64,000 bases of DNA. Origin: Xanthomonas fragariae. Lineage in GTDB: Bacteria > Pseudomonadota > Gammaproteobacteria > Xanthomonadales > Xanthomonadaceae. The notes below the pieces were generated by a model. That model made no database searches, was not told where the DNA came from, and saw only the letters and a list, made by a program, of their open reading frames with translations. Below are positions 1 through 11,971 of this stretch, piece by piece (the first letter of the stretch is position 1; every line of letters starts with the position of its first letter). The stretch covers positions 1,357,501-1,421,500 of the forward strand of contig NZ_LT853882.1 in the NCBI RefSeq assembly GCF_900183975.1, given 5' to 3'. Both the position numbers and the translations under genes were made by a program.

Positions 1-73
1 CGGTATCCCATAGGCATGCCGCTACAATCCAGGGCCGCATGACCCACGCATTCCCCCAACCGAGACCGTCGCA

Positions 74-823
74 ATGACCCGCAAACTCGTACTGCTGCGC
101 CATGGCCAGAGCAAATGGAACCTGGACAACCGTTTCACCGGCTGGGTGGATGTGGAACTCACCGAACAAGGCCGCCAGGAGGCCGCTGCGGCCGGCAAGC
201 TGATGAAGGATGAAGGGCTGCAGTTCGATGTCGCCCACACCTCGGTGCTCAAGCGCGCCATCCACACGCTGCAGGGTGCGTTGAAGGAACTCGACCAGGA
301 TTGGCTGCCGGTCTCCAAGAGCTGGCGCCTCAACGAGCGCCATTACGGCGGCTTGCAGGGCCTGGACAAGGCCGAAACAGCTGCAAAACACGGTGAGGAG
401 CAAGTCAAGATCTGGCGCCGCTCGTACGACATTCCGCCGCCGTCGATGGACATCAACGATCCGGGTCACCCGTGCCACGACCGTCGCTATGCCACGCTCG
501 ATCGCAACGCATTGCCGGGCGCCGAGTCGCTGGCTACCACGCTAGTGCGCGTGCTGCCGTATTGGCACGACGCGATCGCGCCGCAGTTGAAGGCCGGGCA
601 GACTGTGCTGGTGACTGCGCACGGCAACTCGCTGCGCGCGCTGTACAAGTATCTCAACGACGTGTCGAACGAGCAGATTCTGGAGCTCAACATTCCAACC
701 GGCATCCCGCTGTTGTTCGAGCTGGACGACAACCTGCAGGTGCAAAGCTTCCGTTACCTGGGCGACCCGGAAGCGGCCAAGCGCGCCGCCGAAGCGGTGG
801 CTAATCAGGGCAAGGCGAAGTAA
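74..823 (+). CDS. gpmA: 2,3-bisphosphoglycerate-dependent phosphoglycerate mutase
   Basis: Cytosolic glycolytic/gluconeogenic enzyme interconverting 3- and 2-phosphoglycerate through a phosphohistidine. The 249-residue product has the family's normal length. The phosphohistidine motif [10 protein letters not shown] lies near residues 7-16, followed by RFTGW, the ERHYGGL segment near residue 90, and the second active-site histidine in TAHGNSLRA near residue 185. These place it in the cofactor-dependent histidine phosphatase family. The ATG at 74 gives the expected start [11 protein letters not shown]. It stands alone, followed by a decayed small membrane-protein gene on the same strand. Nothing unusual is seen. 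Confidence 0.97.
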   Translation: MTRKLVLLRHGQSKWNLDNRFTGWVDVELTEQGRQEAAAAGKLMKDEGLQFDVAHTSVLKRAIHTLQGALKELDQDWLPVSKSWRLNERHYGGLQGLDKAETAAKHGEEQVKIWRRSYDIPPPSMDINDPGHPCHDRRYATLDRNALPGAESLATTLVRVLPYWHDAIAPQLKAGQTVLVTAHGNSLRALYKYLNDVSNEQILELNIPTGIPLLFELDDNLQVQSFRYLGDPEAAKRAAEAVANQGKAK

Positions 824-1002
824 TCGCTGCGTTCGGTTGATGCGCTGCGCGCGTTGCGTGTGGCGCATGCGGGTGTTCGCACCATGTGGTCGAAAAACCC
901 GCGGTGTGTTGAATGAAAGCGATGCGTATTCATGGGCCGAGCATGCATCGCGACGTGGTGTGCAGGCGGTACATGATGTCCGGCAAGCGTAGACGTCAGC
1001 AG

Positions 1003-1301
1003 ATGAGTGCCACCCATTGTCGCGCGTCTGTGGCGATCTTGGGATTGCTGCTGGCAGGTGGCAGCGTTGCGTTTGCTGCGTTTGCTGCGCTGGCCAATGG
1101 CAGTGTCTCCAGTTCGGCGATAATGTTGGCTTGCTGATCTGCGTGCTCAGTGTGCTGATGCTGGCGTTCAGTCTGTTCGGAGCTGTGCGACAGATGGAAG
1201 CATCGGCCGATGCAGCGTCCGGGCATAAGGCCGCGCTGGTGCTCATGCTGTTGGCGTTTCCGGTATACCTGTTGATGGCACCGTTTTACGAGCGCAAATA
1301 A
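1003..1301 (+). pseudogene. Small membrane protein, frameshifted
   Basis: Two adjacent reading pieces look like one small membrane protein split by a single-base frameshift near position 1118. The first runs from ATG 1003 (in-frame ATGs also at 973 and 976) and encodes a hydrophobic stretch, ASVAILGLLLAGGS. The second, in another frame, encodes VGLLICVLSVLMLAFSLFG, a charged segment, then ALVLMLLAFPVYLLMAPFYERK to the stop at 1301. Joined, this would be a protein of about 100 residues with three hydrophobic segments. I do not recognise the family. The alternative, two unrelated spurious frames, cannot be excluded. Confidence 0.4.
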
Positions 1302-1607
1302 CCGCAGTCGATGGCGCGTTGTTGCGCCGGGTTGCAGGGGGGCTGGTTGAGCGGCAAACAGATTGTGAAGCGTCTACGCGGTAGGCGCGCATATGCTCTG
1401 TGAGTCGCAGCGTCCTTTTCGATAAGGCGCAGTATCGAACGTTGGGGCGGCACGGTGCCGCTGCAGTGGTCTTGCTGTGATCGGTTTTTAAGTGACCAAC
1501 AAAACGTAGCGAGCGCCGCCTGTCGAGGCAGTGCTTCGATAGCCACGCTTGGCCGAGCGCCCACTTTTTTACCACCTATACCTCAGTCGCGTGCCTTGGA
1601 GAATTCA
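1302..1607. other. Intergenic, no gene seen
   Basis: No supported gene in these 306 bases. The last part presumably holds the promoter of the M13 peptidase gene; a weak ribosome site (TTGGAGAA) precedes ATG 1608. Confidence 0.5.
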
Positions 1608-3327
1608 ATGAATTTGAGCAAGTTCGCATCACTGTCGCTTGCGGTCGCCATCGCGGTCACGTTGTCTGCGTGCGGTAACTCTGACGACACTGCCAAGGTA
1701 GCGTCTACCGCACCCCGGGCTGCGCCGACCAAGGTGGATGTGTCCAAGCTCGACGCACCAATCCTGGCGTTCGGCGTTCACCACCTGGATCTGACCATCA
1801 ATGCGTGCCACGACCTTAATGCATTCGTCAACGCTAAATGGCTCAAGGCCAATCCGGTGCCGTCCGATCGCACCAGCTGGGGCAGCTTCGAAGTGCTGGC
1901 CGAGCGCTCGTTGACCATCCAGCATGCGTTGGTGGAGCAACTGGCGCGCGACACTCTGTCGGCCGGTTCGGTGGATGCCAAGATCGCCGACCTGTGGCGC
2001 ACGGGTTCGGACGAAGCGGCGATCGACAAGGCCGGCATTACGCCGCTGCAGTCGCAGTTGAAAGCGATCGATGCGCTGACCGATGCGCCGGCCATTGCTG
2101 CGTGGTTGCGCAACAGTTATGCGCAGGGCCAGGGCTTGCTGTTCTCGTTCGGCGCCAATGCCGACTACAAGAATTCCGAACAGATGATCGCCTATGCGGG
2201 GCAGGGCGGTCTGGGCTTGCCTGAGAAGGGCTATTACACCGAATCTGGCCAAGCCGTTCGAGCAGGCCAACTTCGATTTCTATGTCAAGACGCTGCGTGG
2301 TCAAAAGGACATGCTGCCGCGCTGGAAGCGCACCTTGAACGCGGTCAACGAGGCGATGGGCGAGGCCCTGGGCCAGCTCTATGTGCAGTCGGCGTTTCCG
2401 GCCGAGTCGAAGGAGCAGATGCAGCAGCTGGTGCAGAATCTGTCGGTGGCACTCAAGGCGAGGCTGGAGAAACTCGATTGGATGAGCGCTGACACCAAGC
2501 AGCGCGCATTGGAGAAATGGGCAAGCTTCACGCCCAAGATCGGCTATCCGGATCAGTGGCGCGATTGGTCCGGCCTGGAAACCCGTGGCGATGGGTTTCT
2601 CGCAAACATGCAGGCCGCGCAAGCATTCAACTATCGCTACATGCTGGACAAGATCGGCAAGCCGGTCGACAAACGTGAGTGGTATATGACCCCGCAGACG
2701 GTCAACGCGTACTACAACGTCACCCGCAACGAGATCGTGTTTCCGGCGGCGATCCTGCAGCCGCCGTTCTTCGACCCCAAGGCCGACCCGGCGTTGAACT
2801 ACGGCGGCATCGGCGCGGTGATCGGGCACGAGATGATGCACGGCTACGACGACTCGGGCAGCCAGTTCGATGCCAATGGCAATTTCGACACCTGGTGGAC
2901 CGATGCGGACCGCAAGCTGTTCACCCAGCGCACCGATCAGCTGGTGGCGCAGTTCGACGGTTACGAGGCAATTCCCGGCGTGCACGTCAAAGGCAAGCTG
3001 ACCTTGGGCGAGAATATCGGCGACCTCGGTGGCCTGACCGTTGCCTTTGATGCGTTGCAGACGGCGTTGAAAAAACAGCCGAACGCCAATAAAGCGATCG
3101 ACGGCTATTCGCAAGACCAGCGCTTCTTCATCAACTGGGCCACTGTTTGGCGTGGCAACCTCACCGATGGCGAATTGCGCATGCGTTTGAACACCGACAC
3201 GCATGCACCGGCGAATTTCCGCGCCAACGGTGCGCCGTCGAATATGCCGACGTTTGCGCAGGCCTTCCAGTGCAAACCGGGCGATGCGATGGTGCGCGGG
3301 GACAAGGACCGCGTCGCGGTCTGGTAG
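1608..3327 (+). pseudogene. M13 (neprilysin/PepO-type) metallopeptidase, internal deletion
   Basis: Remnant of an exported zinc endopeptidase. It starts at ATG 1608 with a lipoprotein signal ending in lipobox LSAC. The N-terminal part reads in one frame to GYYTE (about 2240). It then jumps to a second frame beginning LAKPFEQANFDFY and continuing to 3327. Family members have roughly 120-140 more residues at this junction, so there was a deletion of a length not divisible by three. The C-terminal half keeps the substrate motif NAYYN, the zinc site HEMMH near 2827-2841, and the third ligand in GENIGDLGG near 3010. The native frame runs on past the junction into unrelated sequence to a stop at 2492, so no active protease is expected. 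A separately started C-terminal fragment is possible but would lack a signal peptide. Confidence 0.85.
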
Positions 3328-3597
3328 CGGCCAAGGTCAGCGCACCGCTCAGTTACCGCGTGAGCCTGAGCAGGGGAAACTTGCATTGGCACGACGATGC
3401 TGCAAAACCACCGCAAGTGTGGACCACGAGCCGGTGGCCATTATCTGGCGGCGTGGCGCGGTAACAGGGATGGGCTGGTTGCCGCTGGAGTCGCGGTTGT
3501 GACGTCCGAAGCGTGAGCGCGGCTGCTTGCCGGCGCGCGTAGCAGGGTCGGTGCGAATCAGGAAATATTTAAATGCAAGGATATTTATATTCAATAG

Positions 3598-3657
3598 TCG
3601 CCCCTGAAAAACCCCAACCACCCAACGACCGCCAGGCCTTGATGTCTGCACCGACGT
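3598..3657. repeat. Isolated terminus of the 23.0-24.5 kb IS type
   Basis: About 55 bases starting TCGCCCCTGAAAAACCCC match, with one mismatch, the right terminus of the element at 23002-24505 (read inward from 24505). The match stops where the IS3-family element begins. It is a solo IS end, probably left when the IS3 element inserted into an older copy that was then lost. Confidence 0.7.
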
Positions 3658-3683
3658 CCCCCCGCCCTGAGTAGCGGCCGGGT

Positions 3684-4552
3684 TTAGAGTCCGGGCCTGA
3701 TGATATCGGTGTTTGCCAGATGTTGGGCATAAGCGGCCGGCGTCATGCCGCCGATTGCTTTCTTGGGTCGGTCCTCGTTGTATTCGCGTCGCCAACGTTC
3801 GATCTCGGTGCGCGCGTGCAGCAGTGTTGGTAACCAGTGCTCGTTGAGGCATTCGTCGCGTAGTCGGCCGTTGAACGATTCGACGTAGGCGTTCTGGTTC
3901 GGTTTACCCGGCTGGATGAGCCGTAGCTGCACACCACGGGCGTGCGCCCAGGCGACCATCGCCCTGCCGCAAAACTCCTTGCCGTTGTGCCCCGAGGGCA
4001 GGCTTCGCGCTCGGTGCGGATCATCTGCGGCAGGCCACGGCTGTGTGCCAGTCGGTCCAGCACGCGCGCAACGCCGTGTCCCGAGATCGCGCGCTCCACG
4101 TCGATGGCGACCGCTTCGTGGGTTGCGTCGTCCACGATCACCAGACACTTGAGCACCCGACCTTCGGCAGTGCGGTCGAACACGAAGTCCATCGACCACA
4201 CCTGGTTGGCCTGCGATGGCCGCAACAATGGTTGGCGCTCGCCCATCGGCACCTTCTTGCGCCTGCGGCGCCGGACCTGCATCTGCTGTTCGCGGTACAA
4301 CCGCTCCACACGCTTGTAGTTCACGACGCGTCCTTCCTGACGAAGTTTGAGATAGATCATCCCCACGCCATAGCGGCGATGGCGATGCGCCAGCGCAAGA
4401 ATGCGCTCGCGTAGCTCAACGTTGCGGTCTTCGCGCGGGCAGTAGCGCAGCGCACTGGCGCTCATGCCGATCGCCGCCAAGGCGCGACGCTCGCTGGCAC
4501 CGCACCCGATCCACTCGCGCACCAGCGCACGACGCGCCGGTGCGCTCACCAC
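3684..4552 (-). pseudogene. IS3-family transposase OrfB, disrupted at second catalytic Asp
   Basis: DDE integrase subunit. The first catalytic Asp (WSMDFVFD) is present. The second should be in an IRTDNGKEF motif, but 23 extra bases separate ACCGA from CAACGG at about 3988-4010. This replaces the motif with IRTEREACPRG and shifts the frame. The rest continues in another frame with NGKEFCGRAM and the catalytic Glu segment YVESFNGRLRDECL, ending ANTDIIRPGL at 3684. Part of the insert can pair as TGCCC-CGA-GGGCA. The protein is certainly broken. Confidence 0.88.
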
Positions 4553-4815
4553 TTTTTTCGCAGCGCATCCTTGATCAGGTCGTTTTCGAACAGCTGCTCG
4601 GCCAGCAACTTCTTCAGCCGCGCGTTTTCGGACTCAAGGTCCTTGAGTCGCTTGGCATCGGGCACGCTCATCCCGTCGAACTTGCTGCGCCACAGGGAGT
4701 ACGAGGCCTCACTGAAGCCATGGCGCCGGCACAGGTCTTTGATCGCCACGCCTGCTTCGGCCTCACGCAGGAAGCCAATGATCTGCTCTTCGGTAAAGCG
4801 CTTCTTCACGTCCAA
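4546..4815 (-). CDS. IS3-family transposase OrfA
   Basis: An 89-residue DNA-binding subunit of IS3-type transposases. It opens RFTEEQIIGFLREAEAG, has a helix-turn-helix (IKDLCRRHGFSEASYSLWRS) and a leucine-zipper-like C-terminus (LKDLESENARLKKLLAEQ) ending in LRKKW. It overlaps orfB at the A AAA AAG heptamer, where a -1 slip would join the two into the OrfAB transposase. It appears intact, but its partner is disrupted. Confidence 0.92.
   Translation of the reverse strand: MDVKKRFTEEQIIGFLREAEAGVAIKDLCRRHGFSEASYSLWRSKFDGMSVPDAKRLKDLESENARLKKLLAEQLFENDLIKDALRKKW
4552..4558 (-). promoter_or_regulatory. Slippery heptamer A-AAA-AAG for -1 programmed frameshifting
   Basis: On the minus strand six A's and a G lie at the end of orfA, just before its stop codon. 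Slippage by -1 fuses orfA (ending RKK) to orfB (continuing VVSAPARR). This is the standard arrangement in IS3-family elements. Confidence 0.85.
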
Positions 4816-4930
4816 TCTCCTCGGGGTAGGGAATTGGCCTCCAAACTGAGGCGCTACTCAAAATCGGGGGGACGTCGATGGGAAAAAATTACTTCATCAC
4901 GCTGTTTGGCCGGGAGACCTTATGGATTTA

Positions 4931-5798
4931 GAGCGGCTAACAAAACCTAGGAAGAAGCCGTAAGCAGATGATGGAGCAAGCAAGCGAGAGCAACGCCAAG
5001 TGGAGATCGATGCGGCGTTCAAAGCGGATGCGCAGTTTGCCCATGCCTGCGAACCAGGCATGGGTGCGCTCGACGACCCAGCGATGACGGCCCAACCGGT
5101 CGTTGCGCGCGATCCCCTTGCGTGCGATCCGCGCAATGATGCCGCGCTGCTTGAGGAAGGCGCGACAGCGGTCGATGTCGTAAGCCTTGTCGGCGTGCAA
5201 TTTGTCTGGCCAACGTCGCGGGCGCCCTGGTTTGCCACCAATTGGCGGCAAGGCGTCGATCAACTCCTCGAACACGACCGAGTCGTGCCGATTGGCGCCG
5301 GTGACGCACACCGCCAAGGGGATGCTGTTGCGATCGACGATCAGATGCCGTTTGCTGCCGAGTTTGCCGCGATCGGTCGGGTTCGGCCCGGTATATGGGC
5401 CCCCCGGGGGGGGGAGGCTACGCTAGCGGCGTCCAGACCAGCTCGGCTCAGGTCCAGCGTCTGAGCGCGACGTCGCTCGGCCAGCAACACCTGATGCAGA
5501 CGATGCCACACACCGGCGGCCTGCCAATCACGCAACCGGCGCCAGCAGGTCATGCCGCTGCCGTACCCAGCTCCATAGGCAGGTCTTCCCACGGCACGCC
5601 CGTGCGCAGGACATAGACGATGCCGTTGAGGGCTTGCTGATCACTGATACGCGGCCGTCCACCTTTGGGCGAACGCTTCACTTGCGGAATCAGCGGCTCG
5701 ATGCGCTTCCACAGCGCAATGGGGATCTCTTTGCGATGTGTCATGTCCGCAATTTTGCCACCGGCGAGACAAGATTCAAGGGGTTTTGTTAGACGCTC
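4931..5798 (-). mobile_element. IS5-type (IS427-like) insertion sequence, copy 1
   Basis: An 868-bp element with terminal inverted repeats GAGCGKCTAACAAAACC at both ends, flanked by a 3-bp direct repeat TTA (4928-4930 and 5799-5801). It is a near-identical, inverted copy of the element at 61685-62550. It inserted just downstream of katG. The transposase is in three frames, so it is probably inactive unless frameshifting restores it. Confidence 0.9.
4937..5744 (-). pseudogene. IS5-family transposase, multiply frameshifted
   Basis: The N-terminal piece starts at 5744 (MTHRKEIPIALWKRIEPLIP) and ends MELGTAAA. The protein continues in a second frame as YGSGMTCWRRLRDWQAAG. After a C9G6 tract near 5401-5415 it continues in a third frame as YTGPNPTDRGKLGSKRH, with a catalytic-type TGANRHDS and the ERTHAWFAGMGKLR segment. 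The first break, one base short in the LGYG codons, is shared with the 61.7 kb copy. It is therefore either ancestral damage or a recoding site, as some IS427-group elements use two frames. Confidence 0.85.
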
Positions 5799-5838
5799 TT
5801 AATCGTAGAAATGGACGAAGCGCTTTAAGTATGACTTG

Positions 5839-5869
5839 TTGCTGGCACCTCTATGAGAGGCACCAGCAA
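5839..5869 (-). terminator. Hairpin downstream of katG
   Basis: Imperfect 13-bp stem (TTGCTGGCACCTC against GAGGCACCAGCAA, two mismatches) with a 5-base loop, 13 bases past the katG stop. No strong T-run follows, so terminator function is inferred from position. Confidence 0.5.
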
Positions 5870-5881
5870 CGTCGGTTTGCT

Positions 5882-8215
<2,334 letters not shown>

Positions 8216-8424
8216 TTAAGGCTGGGTCATCGGGACGGGGCGCGATCGCGTCCAATGCCGAGTTGGTGTCATCGCCGCGTTTGGAGGTGGTGGCGCCTGC
8301 CAGGATGGCCCGGAATAGGTCGACGGGCTTTTGGCGGAGCCTGCAGGCGTACTCATCATGTCGGCGTTCGAACACGATAATCGGCATCGATCATTTAGGG
8401 AATTCGAATTCTCCAACCTTATCG

Positions 8425-8439
8425 ATAGCGCGTTGCTAT
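8425..8439 (-). promoter_or_regulatory. Candidate OxyR half-site (ATAG-N7-CTAT)
   Basis: The core ATAG, seven bases, CTAT fits the OxyR contact pattern and lies upstream of katG, a classical OxyR target. Only one dyad is seen; the second expected dyad seven bases away is absent. The distance to the start codon (about 300 bases) is long. Function is inference. Confidence 0.35.
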
Positions 8440-8502
8440 GGATACTACGCCGGTGCCGAACCGATGTGCCATCGACGCATTGGTGCGGCCGGCCTGCTGT
8501 CT

Positions 8503-8658
8503 GTTACGCCCTAGTACGCCGATCAGCAGCGGCAGTGCAGTGTGTACGGTCAATTGCGCCTGCTCGGGCGGAATGTCGAGCTAGCTGGCGAGCTGCTGCA
8601 GCTGCGGGCCTTGCAGCTGCGCGGCAGGTTGATCGATTAACGAGGCCGATGTGGTCAT
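8503..8658 (-). pseudogene. DUF937-type (YidB-like) protein fragment with nonsense codon
   Basis: From ATG 8658 the frame reads MTTSASLIDQPAAQL, then GPQLQQLAS, a TAG stop (8581-8583), then LDIPPEQAQLTVHTALPLL and IGVLGRN. This matches the start of DUF937 proteins, where a QLG-I-PPEQAQ helix precedes an ALPLLLGALGRN helix. The stop replaces the codon before Leu, and nothing recognisable follows. It looks like a dead remnant of a small protein of unknown function. Confidence 0.55.
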
Positions 8659-8924
8659 TGGCGTGGTCTCCGGTTGGACAAAACGTTCCGGCAGAGTGCG
8701 CCCGTCGGGCCATCAGAGCAATTCGCGCGGCAGGCACCGCTGTGCAGAGCGTGATGCAGCGGCATTGGAGCGGTGTTCAAGCCAACCCATCCGAGTACAG
8801 CGCGGCAATGGATTGGCCAACGTAAAGCGTGAAGCCATGCAGCTACGCTTTTACGAATCCCGAATCCGGCCATACCCGACGCAACGCCGTGACGATTCCC
8901 CACTCCCGATTCTCAAATTCCCAC

Positions 8925-11546
8925 TTAAAGCAACGCCTTCAACCGGTACAGCGCCTCCAGCGCCTGTTTGGGCGTGAGCTCGTCCGGGTCCAGCGCCTGC
9001 AACGCTTCTTGCGCAGCGGAAGATGGCGCGGTGAACAAGCCGAACTGCTGCGGCGCATCCAGTGCGGCGGGTGCCATTTGGGCGCTGTGACTTTCGCCAC
9101 CGCGTTGTTCCAGCTCCGCCAGTCGGCGCCGTGCCTGCGTCACCGCCGCCTTGGGCAAGCCGGCCAGCGCAGCTACCTGCAGACCGAAGCTGCGATTGGC
9201 CGGGCCGTCCTTGACCGCATGCATGAATACCAGCCGTTCGCCGTGTTCGACTGCATCCAAATGCACATTGGCAATGCCGCTGGCGCCGCCGGCGTGCGAT
9301 TCGTCGGCCAGTGCAGTGAGCTCGAAGTAATGCGTGGCGAACAGCGTGTAGCAGCGATTGGTATGCGCCAGATGGCGTGCAACCGCATCGGCCAGCGCCA
9401 GACCGTCGTAGGTCGAGGTGCCGCGGCCGATTTCGTCCATCAGCACCAGCGATTGCGGCGTGGCGTGATGCAGGATGTAGCTGGTTTCGGCCATTTCCAC
9501 CATGAAGGTGGATTGCCCGCGCGCCAGATCGTCGCCAGCACCGATGCGGGTGAGGATGCGGTCAATCGGCCCGATCACCGCGCGGCTGGCCGGCACGTAG
9601 CTGCCGATATGCGCCAGCAACACGATCAAGGCGTTCTGGCGCATGTAGGTCGATTTACCGCCCATGTTCGGGCCGGTGATGACCAGCATCCGGCGATCTG
9701 TATGCAGATCCAGATCGTTGGGCTCGAACGGCTGATCGCGCACCGCTTCCACCACCGGGTGTCGGCCGCGTTCGATGCGCAGGCACGGTGCGCTCTCCAG
9801 TTCCGGTTGCGACCAGTCCAGCGCCTGCGCGCGTTCGGCAAACCCGGCCAACACATCCAGTTCGCTCAGCGCAGCGGCGCAGCGCTTGAGGCCTTCCAGC
9901 TCGCTGCCGAGTGCGTCGAGCAGGCCGTCGTACAGCAGTTTTTCGCGCGACAACGCGCGCTCGCGTGCCGACAGCACCTTGTCCTCGAAGCTCTTGAGTT
10001 CTTCGGTGATGTAGCGCTCGGCGTTGGTCAGCGTCTGCCGGCGGCTGTAGTGCAGCGGGGCTTTTTCCGCTTGGCCCTTGCTGATCTCGATGTAATAGCC
10101 GTGCACGCGGTTGTAGCCGACCTTGAGCGTGGCGATGCCGCTACTGGCGCGTTCGCGTTGTTCCAGATCGATCAGAAACTGGTCCGCGTTGGTGGACAGG
10201 CGCCGCAGCTCATCCAGATCGGCGTCGTAACCGGTGGCGATGACGCCGCCGTCGCTGAGCTTGAGCGGCGGTGTGTCGGCCACCGCGCCGATCAGCAAAT
10301 GCGCGGTGGCATCGTGCTCGCCAAGCTCGGCATGCAGGGTCTGCAATCGCGGTGAATCCAGCGGTGCCAGGATCGCACGAACCTTCGGCAACAGCGCCAG
10401 GCCGTCGCGCAAGGTGGAAAAATCGCGTGGCCGCGCCGAGCGCAGCGCCACGCGGGTGAGGATGCGTTCCAGATCGCCGAGCGCGCGGAAGGCCTCGCGC
10501 ACATCGACATCGGCGCCCGCGTCGATCAAGGTGCCGACCGCATGATGACGCTGCACCAGCACATCGCGCAGGCGCAGCGGACGGTGCAACCAGCGTCGCA
10601 GCAGACGCCCGCCCATGGGCGTGACCGTGCTGTCCAATACGCCGAGCAAAGTGTTGCGGGTATCGCCATCGACGCGGGTGTCCAGCTCCAAATGGCGGCG
10701 TGTGGCCGCATTCATCGAGATCGCCTCGCTGGCCACTTCCATCGCGATCGCGGTCAGATGCGGCAGGCGTTGTTTCTGAGTTTCTTCGACATAGCCGAGC
10801 AGCGCGCCGGCCGCCGCCGTGGCCCCCGGCTTGTCGTCGATGCCGAAGCCGGACAGGTCGTGCAGTTTAAAAAACGCCAACAGCTGACGACGACCACTAT
10901 CGGCGTCGAACAACCACGGTGGCCGACGCCGCACGCCGCTACGTCCGTGCAGGAATTCCGGCCAGTTGTCTTCGTCGGGCACCAGCAACTCTGCCGGTTC
11001 CAGGCGCGCAATTTCCCCCTCCAGCGCCTCCACGCTATGCACTTCATTGACCAGGAAGCGCCCGCCGGCCAGATCTGCCCATGCCAGACCGTAGCCCTGC
11101 TTGCTGCGCGAGATCGCCATTAACAGTGTGTCGCGGCGCTCATCCAGCAGCGCTTCATCGGTGACTGTACCTGGCGTGACAATGCGCACCACCTTGCGTT
11201 CGACCAGGCCCTTGGCCAGCGCCGGATCGCCGATCTGCTCGCAGATCGCCACCGACTCGCCTAACGCCACCAAGCGCGCCAAGTAGCCTTCATACGCATG
11301 CACCGGCACGCCGGCCATCGGGATTGGCGCGCCACCGGAACTGCCGCGCTGGGTCAGGGTGATGTCGAGCAGCCGCGCAGCCTTGCGCGCGTCGTCGTAG
11401 AACAACTCGTAGAAATCGCCCATGCGGAAGAACAGCAGCAGGTCGGGGTAGTCCGACTTTGCTGCAAAAAATTGCTTCATCAGCGGGGTGTGCTCTACGG
11501 CGCCCGTGCTGAGCTTGGTGGTGTGTTTGGTATTGGCGGTCTGCAA
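8925..11546 (-). CDS. mutS: DNA mismatch repair ATPase MutS
   Basis: Recognises mispairs and recruits MutL. Mismatch-contact motif [11 protein letters not shown] lies near residues 38-48, then connector, lever and clamp domains. The ATPase contains Walker [10 protein letters not shown], Walker [17 protein letters not shown] and the C-terminal [17 protein letters not shown] tail. The proposed start is TTG 11546 ([12 protein letters not shown]), giving 873 residues. This keeps the usual short N-terminal leader before [12 protein letters not shown]. The alternative ATG at 11480 would cut into conserved sequence, and upstream extensions look non-coding. It lies downstream of mfd on the same strand but 425 bases away. 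The gene is intact, so the many frameshifts in this window are not explained by loss of mutS. Confidence 0.95.
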   Translation of the reverse strand: MQTANTKHTTKLSTGAVEHTPLMKQFFAAKSDYPDLLLFFRMGDFYELFYDDARKAARLLDITLTQRGSSGGAPIPMAGVPVHAYEGYLARLVALGESVAICEQIGDPALAKGLVERKVVRIVTPGTVTDEALLDERRDTLLMAISRSKQGYGLAWADLAGGRFLVNEVHSVEALEGEIARLEPAELLVPDEDNWPEFLHGRSGVRRRPPWLFDADSGRRQLLAFFKLHDLSGFGIDDKPGATAAAGALLGYVEETQKQRLPHLTAIAMEVASEAISMNAATRRHLELDTRVDGDTRNTLLGVLDSTVTPMGGRLLRRWLHRPLRLRDVLVQRHHAVGTLIDAGADVDVREAFRALGDLERILTRVALRSARPRDFSTLRDGLALLPKVRAILAPLDSPRLQTLHAELGEHDATAHLLIGAVADTPPLKLSDGGVIATGYDADLDELRRLSTNADQFLIDLEQRERASSGIATLKVGYNRVHGYYIEISKGQAEKAPLHYSRRQTLTNAERYITEELKSFEDKVLSARERALSREKLLYDGLLDALGSELEGLKRCAAALSELDVLAGFAERAQALDWSQPELESAPCLRIERGRHPVVEAVRDQPFEPNDLDLHTDRRMLVITGPNMGGKSTYMRQNALIVLLAHIGSYVPASRAVIGPIDRILTRIGAGDDLARGQSTFMVEMAETSYILHHATPQSLVLMDEIGRGTSTYDGLALADAVARHLAHTNRCYTLFATHYFELTALADESHAGGASGIANVHLDAVEHGERLVFMHAVKDGPANRSFGLQVAALAGLPKAAVTQARRRLAELEQRGGESHSAQMAPAALDAPQQFGLFTAPSSAAQEALQALDPDELTPKQALEALYRLKALL

Positions 11547-11971
11547 GAACGTTGTCCGGAATCTGGCGGTCGATAGGTGCGGGCGGCGTGGCGGCGTCTT
11601 TGCTGCGCGGATGTGACTGCGCTGCGCGAAAGGGGCCGATGCGCGGTCGCGACGAACAGACCAGTTGGGATGGAACGAAAGAGGCGGTGGCTGGAGCGGG
11701 TCCGGCCGTCCGGCGGGCAAGTTTAAGCCGACAGACCGAAAAATCCTTGGGTCGTCGTTTGAGCATTGTCCAGGGTGCGCGGCGCGGGTGCTTCGGGGAC
11801 GCAGGGAAGGGGGGGCGGTGGGCTTGCTGCCGCTTCGCAGCTGGAAAGTGCGATGGGGCAGATTCCGCGGCAGCAGCGAGCGCAGGCAGGTGATATCTCA
11901 CCTACTTGCGTGAAGTTGAAGCATGTAGTTGCGCTTGTTTCCACAACCGCAACGCAACGCAACGAAGTGCC
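11547..11971. other. Intergenic, no gene seen
   Basis: 425 bases between mfd and mutS. Small open frames here are proline/arginine-rich and match nothing known to me. It presumably contains the mutS promoter. Confidence 0.5.

Larger units (their letters stand above)
3652..4877 (-). mobile_element. IS3-family insertion sequence (IS407-like), defective
   Basis: An element of about 1.2 kb bounded by imperfect inverted repeats: CGACGTCCCCCCG followed by TGAGTAGCGGCC on the left, and the complement of CGACGTCCCCCCG followed by TGAGTAGCGCC on the right. It carries the orfA/orfB pair on the minus strand with an A6G slippery site between them. The exact ends are inferred from the repeats; a clear target duplication was not found. 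orfB is broken, so this copy cannot transpose by itself. Confidence 0.85.
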
